Origin: CAJQQY01 sp045106765
GTDB taxonomy: Bacteria > Bacteroidota > Bacteroidia > Chitinophagales > Saprospiraceae
Direction of reading: 5' to 3'
Length of the DNA: 64,000 bases
NCBI GenBank assembly: GCA_045106765.1
Contig: JBGCFD010000030.1
Span: 5,747 to 69,746 of the forward strand
In this document: positions 36,950 to 45,500 of the stretch, piece after piece
Layout of the letters: each line of letters begins with the position of its first letter
How positions within the stretch are numbered: position 1 is the first letter of the stretch
Program-made: the position numbers and the translations under genes
Notes under the pieces: generated by a model
Seen by the model: only the letters and a program-made list of their open reading frames with translations
The model's database searches: none
What the model was told of the DNA's origin: nothing

Positions 36950-37699
36950 GTTTCCCAAACTATTATTTATAAAAAAAATCATATTCATTTCCAATCCGTA
37001 AATGTCTTGTTTTTTTTCTTTTGAGATTAAAAAGTCAAAACCATATTTCATTCCTAAATATCCAGTCACGGCTAAACTTAGGGAATCAATTAAGTCATCA
37101 GATTTTACTTCCTTTTTTAAAAATTGAATATTTCCTTTTTCAAAAATTTCTTTTGATTTAGGAAAAAGAACTTGCAATAAATTGATTCTTTCTTCGATTC
37201 CTTCCTTTTCTTTTTTCTTAAAAATCATTGGGATTTGATTATTTAAACTTGCAAAACATACCTCTGGATGCGCCTCAAAAATTCGATTTTGGTATTCGTG
37301 ATTTTTCAAAATAAACTCATCAACTTCTTTAATTTTTGGAACAATATTCCAAGCTTGAATCGAAAATGATTTTCCTAAAATAGTTTTGTTTTTTTCCTTG
37401 GCAGCTTCATAAGTTTTTTCATAAACAGCAGCTCGGCAAGGTGGAGTAAAAACAGATGAAGTATGATTAGGTTTTAATTTTTGTCGTGCTAAAAATTCAA
37501 CTTCTCTTGGGTGGTTTTTATCTGCCAAACCAATTACCATGTCTACTAAGTATTTTTCTGCATCTGGATACTCTTTAAAAATAGAAGAGAATTCGGAATG
37601 TTTGCTGATTGAAAATTGAGTATCCTTCCTAATTTTTATAGCTATCCAACCGTATTTACAGCCATCAATTCCAACAGTATATTTTTGATTTTTTTCCAA
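36944..37699 (-). CDS. DUF429 protein (RNase H-like fold, predicted nuclease)
   Basis: The 251-residue protein begins VGIDGCKYGWIAIKI, the first acidic strand of an RNase H-like fold. Family features are MVIGLADKNHPREVEFLARQKL, SSVFTPPCRAAVYEKTYEAA, FEAHPEVCFASLN and a late acidic patch KSDDLIDSLSLA. The acidic residues D12, D54-region and the late DD fit a metal-dependent nuclease site, and the family is annotated as predicted nuclease; activity has not been shown here. It is a single gene in a divergent pair with the pyrophosphatase, 222 bases apart. Confidence 0.8.
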   Translation of the reverse strand: MEKNQKYTVGIDGCKYGWIAIKIRKDTQFSISKHSEFSSIFKEYPDAEKYLVDMVIGLADKNHPREVEFLARQKLKPNHTSSVFTPPCRAAVYEKTYEAAKEKNKTILGKSFSIQAWNIVPKIKEVDEFILKNHEYQNRIFEAHPEVCFASLNNQIPMIFKKKEKEGIEERINLLQVLFPKSKEIFEKGNIQFLKKEVKSDDLIDSLSLAVTGYLGMKYGFDFLISKEKKQDIYGLEMNMIFFINNSLGND

Positions 37700-37875
37700 A
37701 ATTGTTTTTTTTACTTTTAGTAAAACCGAATATTACTGCTTTTGTTTATTTGAAATAAAAATTGGAAATGGGTCAAAATTGCCAAATAAAATAATTTTTT
37801 AGAATTATTATTAGGTTTAATCCAAATTTTTAAAAGTATTTGGTTTTCAATTAAACATCAGAGGCATTTTTCACG

Positions 37876-37883
37876 TACATTTG
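37876..37883 (+). promoter_or_regulatory. -7 box of the pyrophosphatase gene
   Basis: TACATTTG matches TAnnTTTG and lies 39-46 bases before the ATG. No good -33 element at the standard spacing is visible. Confidence 0.45.
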
Positions 37884-37921
37884 TAGGAGTAAAACAAACC
37901 TTTTTTTAATTAAATTTTATT

Positions 37922-38647
37922 ATGAAAAAATCGTTCGAAAAGATCTGGAAGATGCTTGGCTTGAGATATAAATCACATCCTTGGCATGGAATATCAATTG
38001 GTGAAGATGCACCTGATGTAGTAGCATCATTTATAGAAGTTATTCCTTCTGATACTGTAAAATATGAAATAGATAAGAAGAGTGGATACTTAAAAATTGA
38101 TCGTCCTCAAAAATTTTCAAATATTGTTCCTGCGCTTTATGGTTTTGTTCCACAAACATTGTGTGCAGATAAAATTGCTCAATATTGTATGGATAAAACT
38201 GGAAGAGAAGGTATAGTTGGAGATGACGATCCGTTGGATATTTGCGTTTTGACAGAGCGTGAAGTGACTCATGGAAATATCATTGTCAATGCAATTCCAA
38301 TTGGTGGATTTAGGATGATTGATGGGGGAGAAGCGGATGACAAAATCATTGCAGTATTGAACAATGATGAGATGTATGCACAATGGGAAGACATCGCAGA
38401 TATTCCTGAGAATATATTGAATCGACTGAAGCATTATTTTTTGACATACAAGCAATTGCCAGGGGAAGAACCCAAATGTGAGATTACTCATATTTATGGA
38501 AAAGCAGAAGCGCATGAAGTGATTCGAAGAAGTTATAAAGATTACAAAGATGCTTACGGAGATTTGGAAGAAGTGCTTTCTTTTACCATGTTGGAAGCAA
38601 TGAATTTTGGTCAAAGACAGCAGAAATTATTAGAAAATTTAGATTAG
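37922..38647 (+). CDS. ppa: Inorganic pyrophosphatase (class I)
   Basis: This soluble enzyme splits pyrophosphate to two phosphates and drives biosynthetic reactions. The 241-residue protein carries the family core: KYEIDKKSGYLKIDRP, PALYGFVPQTLC, and the metal-binding GDDDPLDICVL. It also has AIPIGGFRMIDGGEADDKIIAVL and a C-terminal lysine/tyrosine site (KHYFLTYKQLP). It is somewhat longer than E. coli Ppa, with an N-terminal extension of about 30 residues that includes HPWHGI, as seen in several Bacteroidota enzymes. It is monocistronic and ends at a bidirectional terminator. Confidence 0.95.
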   Translation: MKKSFEKIWKMLGLRYKSHPWHGISIGEDAPDVVASFIEVIPSDTVKYEIDKKSGYLKIDRPQKFSNIVPALYGFVPQTLCADKIAQYCMDKTGREGIVGDDDPLDICVLTEREVTHGNIIVNAIPIGGFRMIDGGEADDKIIAVLNNDEMYAQWEDIADIPENILNRLKHYFLTYKQLPGEEPKCEITHIYGKAEAHEVIRRSYKDYKDAYGDLEEVLSFTMLEAMNFGQRQQKLLENLD

Positions 38648-38728
38648 ATTTTTAACAGTTAATTGTTTGTAATGAATGATTAATTTCATTTTGTAAATGT
38701 ATTGTTACAAAAAAAAAATCTAAATAAA

Positions 38729-38765
38729 AAAGCGGTGTTAGGATTTAAATTCCTAACACCGCTTT
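38729..38765. terminator. Bidirectional terminator between ppa and queC
   Basis: A perfect 15-bp stem (38729-38743 with 38751-38765, core GCGGTGTTAGGA) has a 7-base loop and A/T runs on both sides. It serves the convergent genes. Confidence 0.85.
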
Positions 38766-38799
38766 CTGTTAAACATAAGTCGATTTTCTTTTTTGAAAA

Positions 38800-39489
38800 T
38801 TACTTTTGGTATTCTGCGGGATCTTCTATTCCTAATCCTGAAAATCCTTTTAATCGAAGGACACAAGAGTCACATATTCCACAGGGCAGTCCTTTTTCAT
38901 TTGGATCATAACAAGTAGAAGTAATCGAATAATCGACACCTAAATCTAATCCCATTTGTATGATTTCCGATTTTTTTAAATCAATCAAAGGAGTGTGGAT
39001 AGTTAACTTTGTTTCACTTTGTATACCCGATTTTGTTGCTAAATTTGCCATCTTTTCATAAGCCTCAATATACTCAGGTCGACAATCAGGATAACCACTA
39101 TAATCGACAGCATTGACTCCAATAAAAATATCATCTGAGCTAATTACTTCTGCATAGGCTAAGGCAAAAGATAGGAAAATAGTATTTCGAGCGGGGACAT
39201 AAGTGATTGGAATTTCGTCTTCCATCTCTGCTTCTGTTCGACCTTTTGGCACTTCAATCTCTGCAGTTAAGGCTGAACCTCCGAACACTCGCAAATCAAT
39301 ATGCGCTGTTTTATGATCTTTTACTCCAAATTGTTGCGCCACTTTTTTGGCAGCTTCTAATTCGAATTTATGTCGTTGACCATAGAAAAATGAAATGGCA
39401 TAAATATCAAATCCTTTACTGATAGCATATGCCAAAATTGTAGATGAATCCAGACCACCACTTAATAGTACTACTGCTTTTTTGTTCAT
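38800..39489 (-). CDS. queC: 7-cyano-7-deazaguanine synthase QueC
   Basis: QueC makes preQ0 from 7-carboxy-7-deazaguanine with ATP and ammonia, on the way to queuosine in tRNA. The 229-residue protein begins with the PP-loop LSGGLDSSTILA (residues 8-19). It has the family segments YVPARNTIFLSFALAYAEV and INAVDYSGYPDCRPEYIEAYE (with VN in place of IN at the start). The C-terminal zinc site CYDPNEKGLPCGICDSC is complete. QueD and QueE are not in the window; QueF is divergently encoded next door. The identification is secure. Confidence 0.96.
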   Translation of the reverse strand: MNKKAVVLLSGGLDSSTILAYAISKGFDIYAISFFYGQRHKFELEAAKKVAQQFGVKDHKTAHIDLRVFGGSALTAEIEVPKGRTEAEMEDEIPITYVPARNTIFLSFALAYAEVISSDDIFIGVNAVDYSGYPDCRPEYIEAYEKMANLATKSGIQSETKLTIHTPLIDLKKSEIIQMGLDLGVDYSITSTCYDPNEKGLPCGICDSCVLRLKGFSGLGIEDPAEYQK

Positions 39490-39517
39490 TGAAAATTATC
39501 TTATAAAAAAATGAGTG

Positions 39518-39525
39518 CAAAAATA
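39518..39525 (-). promoter_or_regulatory. -7 box of queC
   Basis: TATTTTTG on the minus strand matches TAnnTTTG, 29-36 bases before the queC start. It abuts the left arm of the palindrome at 39525-39554. Confidence 0.4.
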
Positions 39526-39554
39526 AAAACACTTTTGAAAAATGAAGTGTTTTT
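39525..39554. promoter_or_regulatory. Palindrome between the divergent queC and queF promoters
   Basis: AAAAACACTT (39525-39534) and AAGTGTTTTT (39545-39554) form a perfect 10-bp inverted repeat with a 10-base spacer. It lies between the two opposed -7 boxes, where one regulator could control both genes. A hairpin role is the alternative. Confidence 0.35.
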
Positions 39555-39566
39555 ATGGATGGATAT

Positions 39567-39574
39567 TATCTTTG
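39567..39574 (+). promoter_or_regulatory. -7 box of queF
   Basis: TATCTTTG matches TAnnTTTG and lies 37-44 bases before the preferred queF start at 39611. It rules out the longer in-frame start at 39542, which would lie upstream of the promoter. Confidence 0.5.
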
Positions 39575-39610
39575 CAGTCAAATAATTTGATAAAATTTAA
39601 AACTATAAAT

Positions 39611-40039
39611 ATGTCTTCCAAGGAATTTGAACTTTTAGGAAAAGCGGTGAATGAATTGCCCACTTCACCAGATGAAGCTCAGTTGGATTCTTTTCCCAAC
39701 AAACATAAAATGCGAAATTATATTGTTGAATTTCATTGTGCAGATTTTATGTCGATGTGTCCAATTACTCAACAATCTGATTTTGCGAAAATCCATATTC
39801 GATATATTCCTGCTGAAGAATGTATTGAAACTAAATCATTGAAATTTTATTTGCAATCTTACAGAAGTCAGAAGACTTTTAATGAAGAAATTGTTAATCG
39901 GATTTTAACTGATTTGGTAGCAGCATGCAACCCAAAATGGATGCAAGTTAAAGGTGCTTTTGTGGCTCGTGGTGGAATTAGTTTAACCACAATTGCGGAA
40001 CATCCAAGTCTTGAAGTAGAAAGTGTAGCTGGTAAATAG
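39611..40039 (+). CDS. queF: NADPH-dependent preQ0 reductase QueF
   Basis: QueF reduces the nitrile of preQ0 to the amine preQ1, which is then inserted into tRNA. The start at 39611 (MSSKEFELL) gives 142 residues, the size of the short unimodular QueF. The in-frame ATG at 39542 is rejected because it precedes the promoter box. Family segments are MCPITQQSDFAKIHIRYIP with the active-site Cys, CIETKSLKFYLQSYRSQ (the NADPH-binding E(S/T)KSLK motif) and the C-terminal GAFVARGGIS. The stop codon lies inside the left arm of a palindromic repeat. Confidence 0.95.
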   Translation: MSSKEFELLGKAVNELPTSPDEAQLDSFPNKHKMRNYIVEFHCADFMSMCPITQQSDFAKIHIRYIPAEECIETKSLKFYLQSYRSQKTFNEEIVNRILTDLVAACNPKWMQVKGAFVARGGISLTTIAEHPSLEVESVAGK

Positions 40040-40124
40040 CACGTAGCCGTCTGCTTTAGCAGACCTAAAAAAGATTTCAGTTTTAGTTGTTTTTTAAGTC
40101 TGCTAAAGCAGAAGACTACGTGCT
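40038..40124. repeat. Palindromic dispersed-type repeat after queF
   Basis: Two 27-bp arms, 40038-40064 (AGCACGTAG...GTCTGCTTTAGCAGAC) and 40098-40124, match as inverted repeats at 25 of 27 positions around a 33-base loop. The form suggests a small mobile palindromic element, or a strong terminator built from one. The queF TAG stop is in its left arm. Only one copy is in the window. Confidence 0.65.
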
Positions 40125-40155
40125 AAGTGTTACACATTTATTTAATGATTTTACT

Positions 40156-40590
40156 ATGAGAATATATTCTTTTCTATTATTTTTTATGTTAGTCATTTTT
40201 GCTTCATGCAAAACGGACGATTCGCCTCGACAAAAAAGGTATTTAGATTATGTCGTTATTGAAGCAGCAAAGTTAGAAGCTTGGGACATTTTGAATGGAC
40301 CAGATATGACTTTGTTTTATAGAAATGGAGTAGTGGATAGTACAAGTTTGTCAGGAGGAAGTGAACTTTTTGAAGATGTGGTAGATATAATGTTGCCGCT
40401 GACTTTTGAAGATGTTGCTTTTGAATTGACAGATTATATTGATTTTCAAGTAATAGATGTAGATGAGTTTGCGGCAGATCAAATTATGTATCAATTACAA
40501 TTTAATCCATACGAATATTCTAAATCAGGAAATCCATTATTACTTTCCAACGCAGATTGGACGATAAAGATATATTGGAAAACACAGTAA
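40156..40590 (+). CDS. Lipoprotein of unknown function
   Basis: The start at 40156 is preferred because it gives a lipoprotein signal peptide, MRIYSFLLFFMLVIFASC, with Cys18. An upstream in-frame ATG at 40087 lies inside the palindromic repeat and would bury the signal. The 144-residue product has an acidic beta-rich mature part with no named family that I recognise. It is convergent with ychF across a hairpin. Confidence 0.65.
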   Translation: MRIYSFLLFFMLVIFASCKTDDSPRQKRYLDYVVIEAAKLEAWDILNGPDMTLFYRNGVVDSTSLSGGSELFEDVVDIMLPLTFEDVAFELTDYIDFQVIDVDEFAADQIMYQLQFNPYEYSKSGNPLLLSNADWTIKIYWKTQ

Positions 40591-40604
40591 ATAACGGCTA
40601 ATGT

Positions 40605-40661
40605 TTAATGGTGAACGATTAACATCGTAATTACGAAATAGTGTTAATCATTCACCGTTAA
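40605..40661. terminator. Bidirectional hairpin between the lipoprotein gene and ychF
   Basis: TTAATGGTGAACGATTAACA (40605-40624) pairs with 40642-40661 at 18 of 20 positions (the other two can wobble). The inner loop contains the perfect palindrome TCGTAATTACGA. The arm resembles the hairpin at 2252-2300. Confidence 0.65.
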
Positions 40662-40664
40662 TAT

Positions 40665-41762
40665 TTATACGTTGAAAAGGAAGTGCATTATATCGCCATC
40701 AATAACTTCATATGCTTTTCCTTCAACTCCCATTTTTCCAGCTCCTTTGGCAGCAGCTTCGGAGCCTAATTCTACGAAATCATTATATTTAATTACTTCC
40801 GCTCGAATAAATCCTTTTTCAAAATCAGTATGAATTACTCCTGCAGCACCTGGAGCTAAAGTCCCTTTTTCGATGGTCCAGGCTCTAACTTCTTTTTCTC
40901 CTGCAGTAAAATAAGTGATCAAATTTAAAAGTTTGTAACAAGATAAAATCAAACGATTTACACCAGGTTCAGTCAAACCCATTTCTTCCAAAAATAATTC
41001 TCGATCTTCTTTGGTATCCAACTCTGCAATGTCCGCTTCCATACCTGCACAAATAAAAATAACTTCTGCTTTTTCGTCCTTTACACATTCCATAAATCGA
41101 GCAGTATGTTCATTTCCCGAAATCACAGAATTCTCATCTACGTTGCAAGCATACAAAATTGGCTTGGAAGTCAACAACATCATCTCTTGCATTAATTCAA
41201 TACCTTCATCTTCTAATTCAACTGTTCGAGCAGGTTTTTCATCTTCTAAATGTGCTAAAATAGCTTGCCCTTGTTCTACCAATTTTACAGCAGATTTTTC
41301 TCCAGCTTTTGCGTTCTTCTTCAATTTTTCCAAACGCTTTTCTACTGTTTCAATATCTTTTAGAATCAATTCCATATCAATAATTTCTTTATCCCGAACA
41401 GGATCAACCGAATTATCCACATGAATCACATTGTCATTGTCAAAGCATCGAACAACGTGAACGATAGCATCAACTTCTCGAATATTTGCCAAAAACTGGT
41501 TACCTAATCCTTCTCCTTTACTTGCTCCTTTGATCAAACCTGCGATGTCCAAGATTTCAACTGTTGTTGGTTGAGTTTTTTGGGGATTGACAATTTCTGT
41601 TAATTTATCTAACCTTTCGTCTGGAACAGTAATGATTCCTAAGTTAGGTTCTTTTGTTGCAAACGGATAATTAGCTGCTAATGCCTTAGCAGATGTTAAT
41701 GCATTAAATAGCGTAGATTTTCCTACATTTGGCAAGCCAACAATACCACATTTTAAAGCCAT
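40665..41762 (-). CDS. ychF: Redox-regulated ATPase YchF (OLA1 family)
   Basis: YchF is a conserved ribosome-associated P-loop ATPase of the Obg group with roles in translation and stress. The start at 41762 (MALKCGIVGLPNVGKSTLFNALT) is the family start; an in-frame ATG at 41786 adds eight residues with no family counterpart. The 365-residue product has G1 GLPNVGKS, G3 DIAGLIKGASKGEGLGNQFLANI, and NVDE in the G4 place, which explains ATP preference. The C-terminal TGS domain ends ...IMHFLFNV. A TATCTTTG box is 41-48 bases upstream. Confidence 0.96.
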   Translation of the reverse strand: MALKCGIVGLPNVGKSTLFNALTSAKALAANYPFATKEPNLGIITVPDERLDKLTEIVNPQKTQPTTVEILDIAGLIKGASKGEGLGNQFLANIREVDAIVHVVRCFDNDNVIHVDNSVDPVRDKEIIDMELILKDIETVEKRLEKLKKNAKAGEKSAVKLVEQGQAILAHLEDEKPARTVELEDEGIELMQEMMLLTSKPILYACNVDENSVISGNEHTARFMECVKDEKAEVIFICAGMEADIAELDTKEDRELFLEEMGLTEPGVNRLILSCYKLLNLITYFTAGEKEVRAWTIEKGTLAPGAAGVIHTDFEKGFIRAEVIKYNDFVELGSEAAAKGAGKMGVEGKAYEVIDGDIMHFLFNV

Positions 41763-41802
41763 TTCTTTTGATTTATTATTTATCAATTTGGTAAAATCGG
41801 CG

Positions 41803-41810
41803 CAAAGATA
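41803..41810 (-). promoter_or_regulatory. -7 box of ychF
   Basis: TATCTTTG on the minus strand is a perfect TAnnTTTG match 41-48 bases before the chosen ychF start. It supports the start at 41762 over 41786, which would leave a leader of only a few bases. Confidence 0.5.
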
Positions 41811-41846
41811 TAATTTTTACGATAAAGAAATCACAAATATTTTTTA

Positions 41847-42431
41847 ATGAATTTTTTAGCTCATATTTATTTGTCCTGCGATAACGAAGATCTTTTGATT
41901 GGAAATTTTATTGCAGATTTTATTAGAAACAAAGAAGTGCCTAACTTTTCTCCTGAAGTTCAAAAAGGAATCATTTTGCATCGACAAATAGATACGTTTA
42001 CGGACAAACATCCTTTGGTGAAAAAAGGAACTTATCGCTTGCAAGAAAAACATCATAAATATGCTCCTGTGATCGTCGATGTATGGTATGATTACTTGTT
42101 GGCTAATAATTGGGAACGTTATTCGGGGGAAAGCTTGGATGATTTTTGTGAAGGTGTTTATCAGATTTTGGAAAAAAGGATAAATGACCTTCCTGTAAAA
42201 TTACAAAAGCGATTGCCCATGATGATTGAACATAAGTGGCTTCAAGCATATGGAACTGACGAAGGGATTCGATATACTTTTAAGCGATTATCAGAACGAT
42301 TATCAAAGCCGGAATACTTGGATGGAGTAGTTGATAATTTGTTGAGTTTTAATGAAGAAATGACAGAGGAATTTAATTCGTTTTTTCCAGAGGTGATTGA
42401 GTATGTTAGAGAAAATTGTAAATGTGATTGA
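41847..42431 (+). CDS. acpH: Acyl carrier protein phosphodiesterase-like protein
   Basis: The 194-residue protein begins MNFLAHIYLS and has the ACP-phosphodiesterase pattern: LIGNFIADFIRN, GIILHRQIDTFTDKHP and the helix YAPVIVDVWYDYLLANNW. The conserved His and Asp residues (H6, D24, H46, D50, D54, H56) suit an HD-like metal site. The family removes the phosphopantetheine arm from acyl carrier protein in E. coli (AcpH). Activity in Bacteroidota members has been assumed from sequence. It is divergent from ychF with 84 bases between starts. Confidence 0.85.
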   Translation: MNFLAHIYLSCDNEDLLIGNFIADFIRNKEVPNFSPEVQKGIILHRQIDTFTDKHPLVKKGTYRLQEKHHKYAPVIVDVWYDYLLANNWERYSGESLDDFCEGVYQILEKRINDLPVKLQKRLPMMIEHKWLQAYGTDEGIRYTFKRLSERLSKPEYLDGVVDNLLSFNEEMTEEFNSFFPEVIEYVRENCKCD

Positions 42432-42565
42432 ATTGTTATAAAAAGTATAAAATATTGGAATAGCCTAATAAAATATAAACCTCAATAGTTTTTAAGGGAA
42501 CTAAAACAACTTCCATATTTAAACGTATTAGAACGAAAGTAGAAGGGATAAGAATATTATAAGGT

Positions 42566-45500
42566 ATGAAAAAGTATTTCCAAAAAGGGATAAAATTTCT
42601 AGGTATTACCGCACTTGTGCTGGTGATACTTTTCCTATTAGTTTTCTTTCTTATTCGAATTCCTACTGTACAAACTTGGCTCGTTCAAAAAGCCACTTCC
42701 AGTCTTTCTGAAACCTTACAAACTAAAGTTGAAATTAAAGCAGTCGATATTGAATTTTTTAAAACGGCAGTTTTAGAAGAAATTTATATTGAAGACAAAA
42801 GCAAAGATACTTTACTCTTTGCTCAACAATTAAAAGCTGACATCGGAGTATTTTCAATCTTTCAAAAAGAAATTTTTCTCAATAAAATACAACTGCAAGG
42901 AGGAAATATTCAATTGTCAAGAGATAATTTGGATAGTCTATTTAATTATCAATTTATCATTGACAAATTAAATCCACCATCATCTGAAACTTCTACAGAA
43001 GGTACCTCAACCACTACACCTTGGTCTTTTGGAATTGGAAATGTATTGTTAGAAAATATCAAATTTGACTTGAAAGATGAGCAAGGAAATGGGTTCGATC
43101 TGAATACTAAGATCGGATATTTAGAATTGAATTCTAATTCATTTGACTTAGAAAAAAAACATATTGATTTGTCAAATGTGTTGTTGAAAGAATCGAAAAT
43201 TGATTATACCGTATTTAAAAACAAGATTGAAAAATCAGGTGAATCCTCTGTATTACTTTTCCCAAATTTTGGTTGGAAGATAAAATCAAAGCAGTTAGAG
43301 TTGACAGGAACGCAGTTTATCTATGACGATGAAAATACTAAAAGGCAAGATAATGTTGTAGATTTCAGTCATTTAAATTTTAATGATATTTCATTGGTTA
43401 TCAATGATTTAGATATTGTTGCAGATGCGATAGTTGGAGAAATTAACCATTTGGAATTGAATGATCATAGTGGTTTTAGTCTCACAGATTTAAAAGGAAA
43501 AGTATCGTTAACTAATCAAATAATTCAAGTCAGTAACTTTCAATTAGTCACTCCGAATTCAAATCTGAAAAACAACCTTACTTTTAGTTTTCAAGAGTTT
43601 GATGACCTCAAAGATTTTGTAAATCGAGTTAAAGTAGAAAGTGATTTTTCAAAAAGTAAGATTGATTATCGAGATTTATGGAAATTGATTCCTGCATTTA
43701 GGGACATTCCGAATATGCAAACTGATCTCTCAAAAACGATTGATTTATTTGGAAAAATAAAACTTGAAGAAGATAAGATTACGATAGACAATCTTGATAC
43801 TAAAATTGGAAATGATTTTATTTTACAAGTAGATGGTTCGATTGCTCAACTTTCCACCGAACCTAACTTTAATATTTTTATTAAAAAAATAGCAACAGAT
43901 TATAATTCCATCACAGGGTTGACCAAAGATTTTTCTTTGCCAGCAGGATTGCAAAATTGGGGGAGAATTAATTTTTCTGGAAAAATAAAAGGAACAGTTG
44001 GAGATCTTGTGGGAAGTGAACTTAATTTGAGTACAAGCGGAGAAACTGAATTTAAAGGTGATTTGGCGATGAAGGGATTGCCTGATATTTCTGAGACTTT
44101 GTTCAATGCCAAAATTAATAATTTGTCCACACGCTCAGAAGAATTAAAAGGATTTTCAGCAGCTAGTTTTCCGCCTCTTTTGGATAGTTTAGGTTTAGTC
44201 AATTTTAAAGGAGATTTTATTGGGAAAATTGAAGACTTCAAATTAAATGGAAATTTTGAAACAACCGCGGGAAATTTAGGAACAAATATAACAATGCTTT
44301 TCCAGAAAAATTTTGAAACTGCAAAGTATCAGGGAGACTTAAAAATGGAAAGCTTCAATTTGGGAAAAATATTGGGTGAGCCATTTAGCACGATTAGTTT
44401 GTCAGCTAATATAAATGGGGAAGGATTGAAATTGGACGACTTGGTAACTACCTTAAATGCTACTATTCCTAATTTTATTTATAAAAATTATAACTATAAA
44501 AATTTACTCATTGATGGTTCATTTAACCAAAAACAATTTGAAGGAAAAGCGAACATCAAAGATGAAAATATAGCTTTTGATTTTTTAGGGAAAGTGGATC
44601 TTAATCAAGTTTTGCCCGAGGTCGATATGTCATTGATTTTGGATACGATTAATTTCAAGAATTTAAATTTATATAAAAAAGATTTAGGTCTTAGTGGATC
44701 AATCAAAGCAGATTTGAAAGGAAATAATTTAGATGATCTAACAGGTTCAGCAAGTTTAAATTATTTTAATATTCAACAAGATTCAATTTCCTATTCCACC
44801 AAGGAAAAAGTTTCTTTAAAATCAAATCAAGATTCAGAAGGAAAAAAAACCTTAGTTTTTCGTTCTGAATTTATGGATGCTGATATCCTTGGACAGTATA
44901 ATTTTAGGGAATTTCCTACTGTTATTTCAGCTTATGTTGATGAGTTTTTTCCAGTTGCTGAAATTAGCCAACAAGAGCAATTGGAAGAAATAAGTTCTTC
45001 TTCAAAACCAACGGCCAAACAAAATTTTTCTTTTGATTTGCAATTCAAGGATATGGCTGATTTTACGAAAATATTTGTTCCCGGATTTTCAGAGACTGAT
45101 ACAGCAGAATTGAAAGGATATTTTGACTATGATGCCAAATTTTTGAAAGTAGATGGTGTTTTTCCAAACGTAGTTTATAATGATTTTTCAGCGGATACTT
45201 TGCGAATCGAAGTGGGGAATATAAGCAATAGTTTGAATACCGATATTGAATTTTCTGAATCTCGATTAGGAAGTTCGATTTATCTTCCAAAAGCCAAATT
45301 AGAAACTGTTTTTAAGAACGATACCTTAATTTATAGCATAAAAATATGGGATAAAAAAACAATACAATTACAACCAGATAGCCTCCTTAATATTTCTAAT
45401 TTAAAACAAGATTCTACTTTTGAAAAAAGAAAATTAGAATTGAGTGGAAATATTTTTAGTCAAGGAGATGGATACCAAATGGAGTTCTTACCTACCCTTA

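Noticed and set aside
39490..39610. A preQ1 riboswitch between queC and queF
   Set aside because: I looked for the small pseudoknot core and did not find it; only a simple palindrome and two promoter boxes are present.
40087..40155. Longer start for the lipoprotein after queF
   Set aside because: The ATG lies in the palindromic repeat and would place 23 residues before a good lipoprotein signal peptide.
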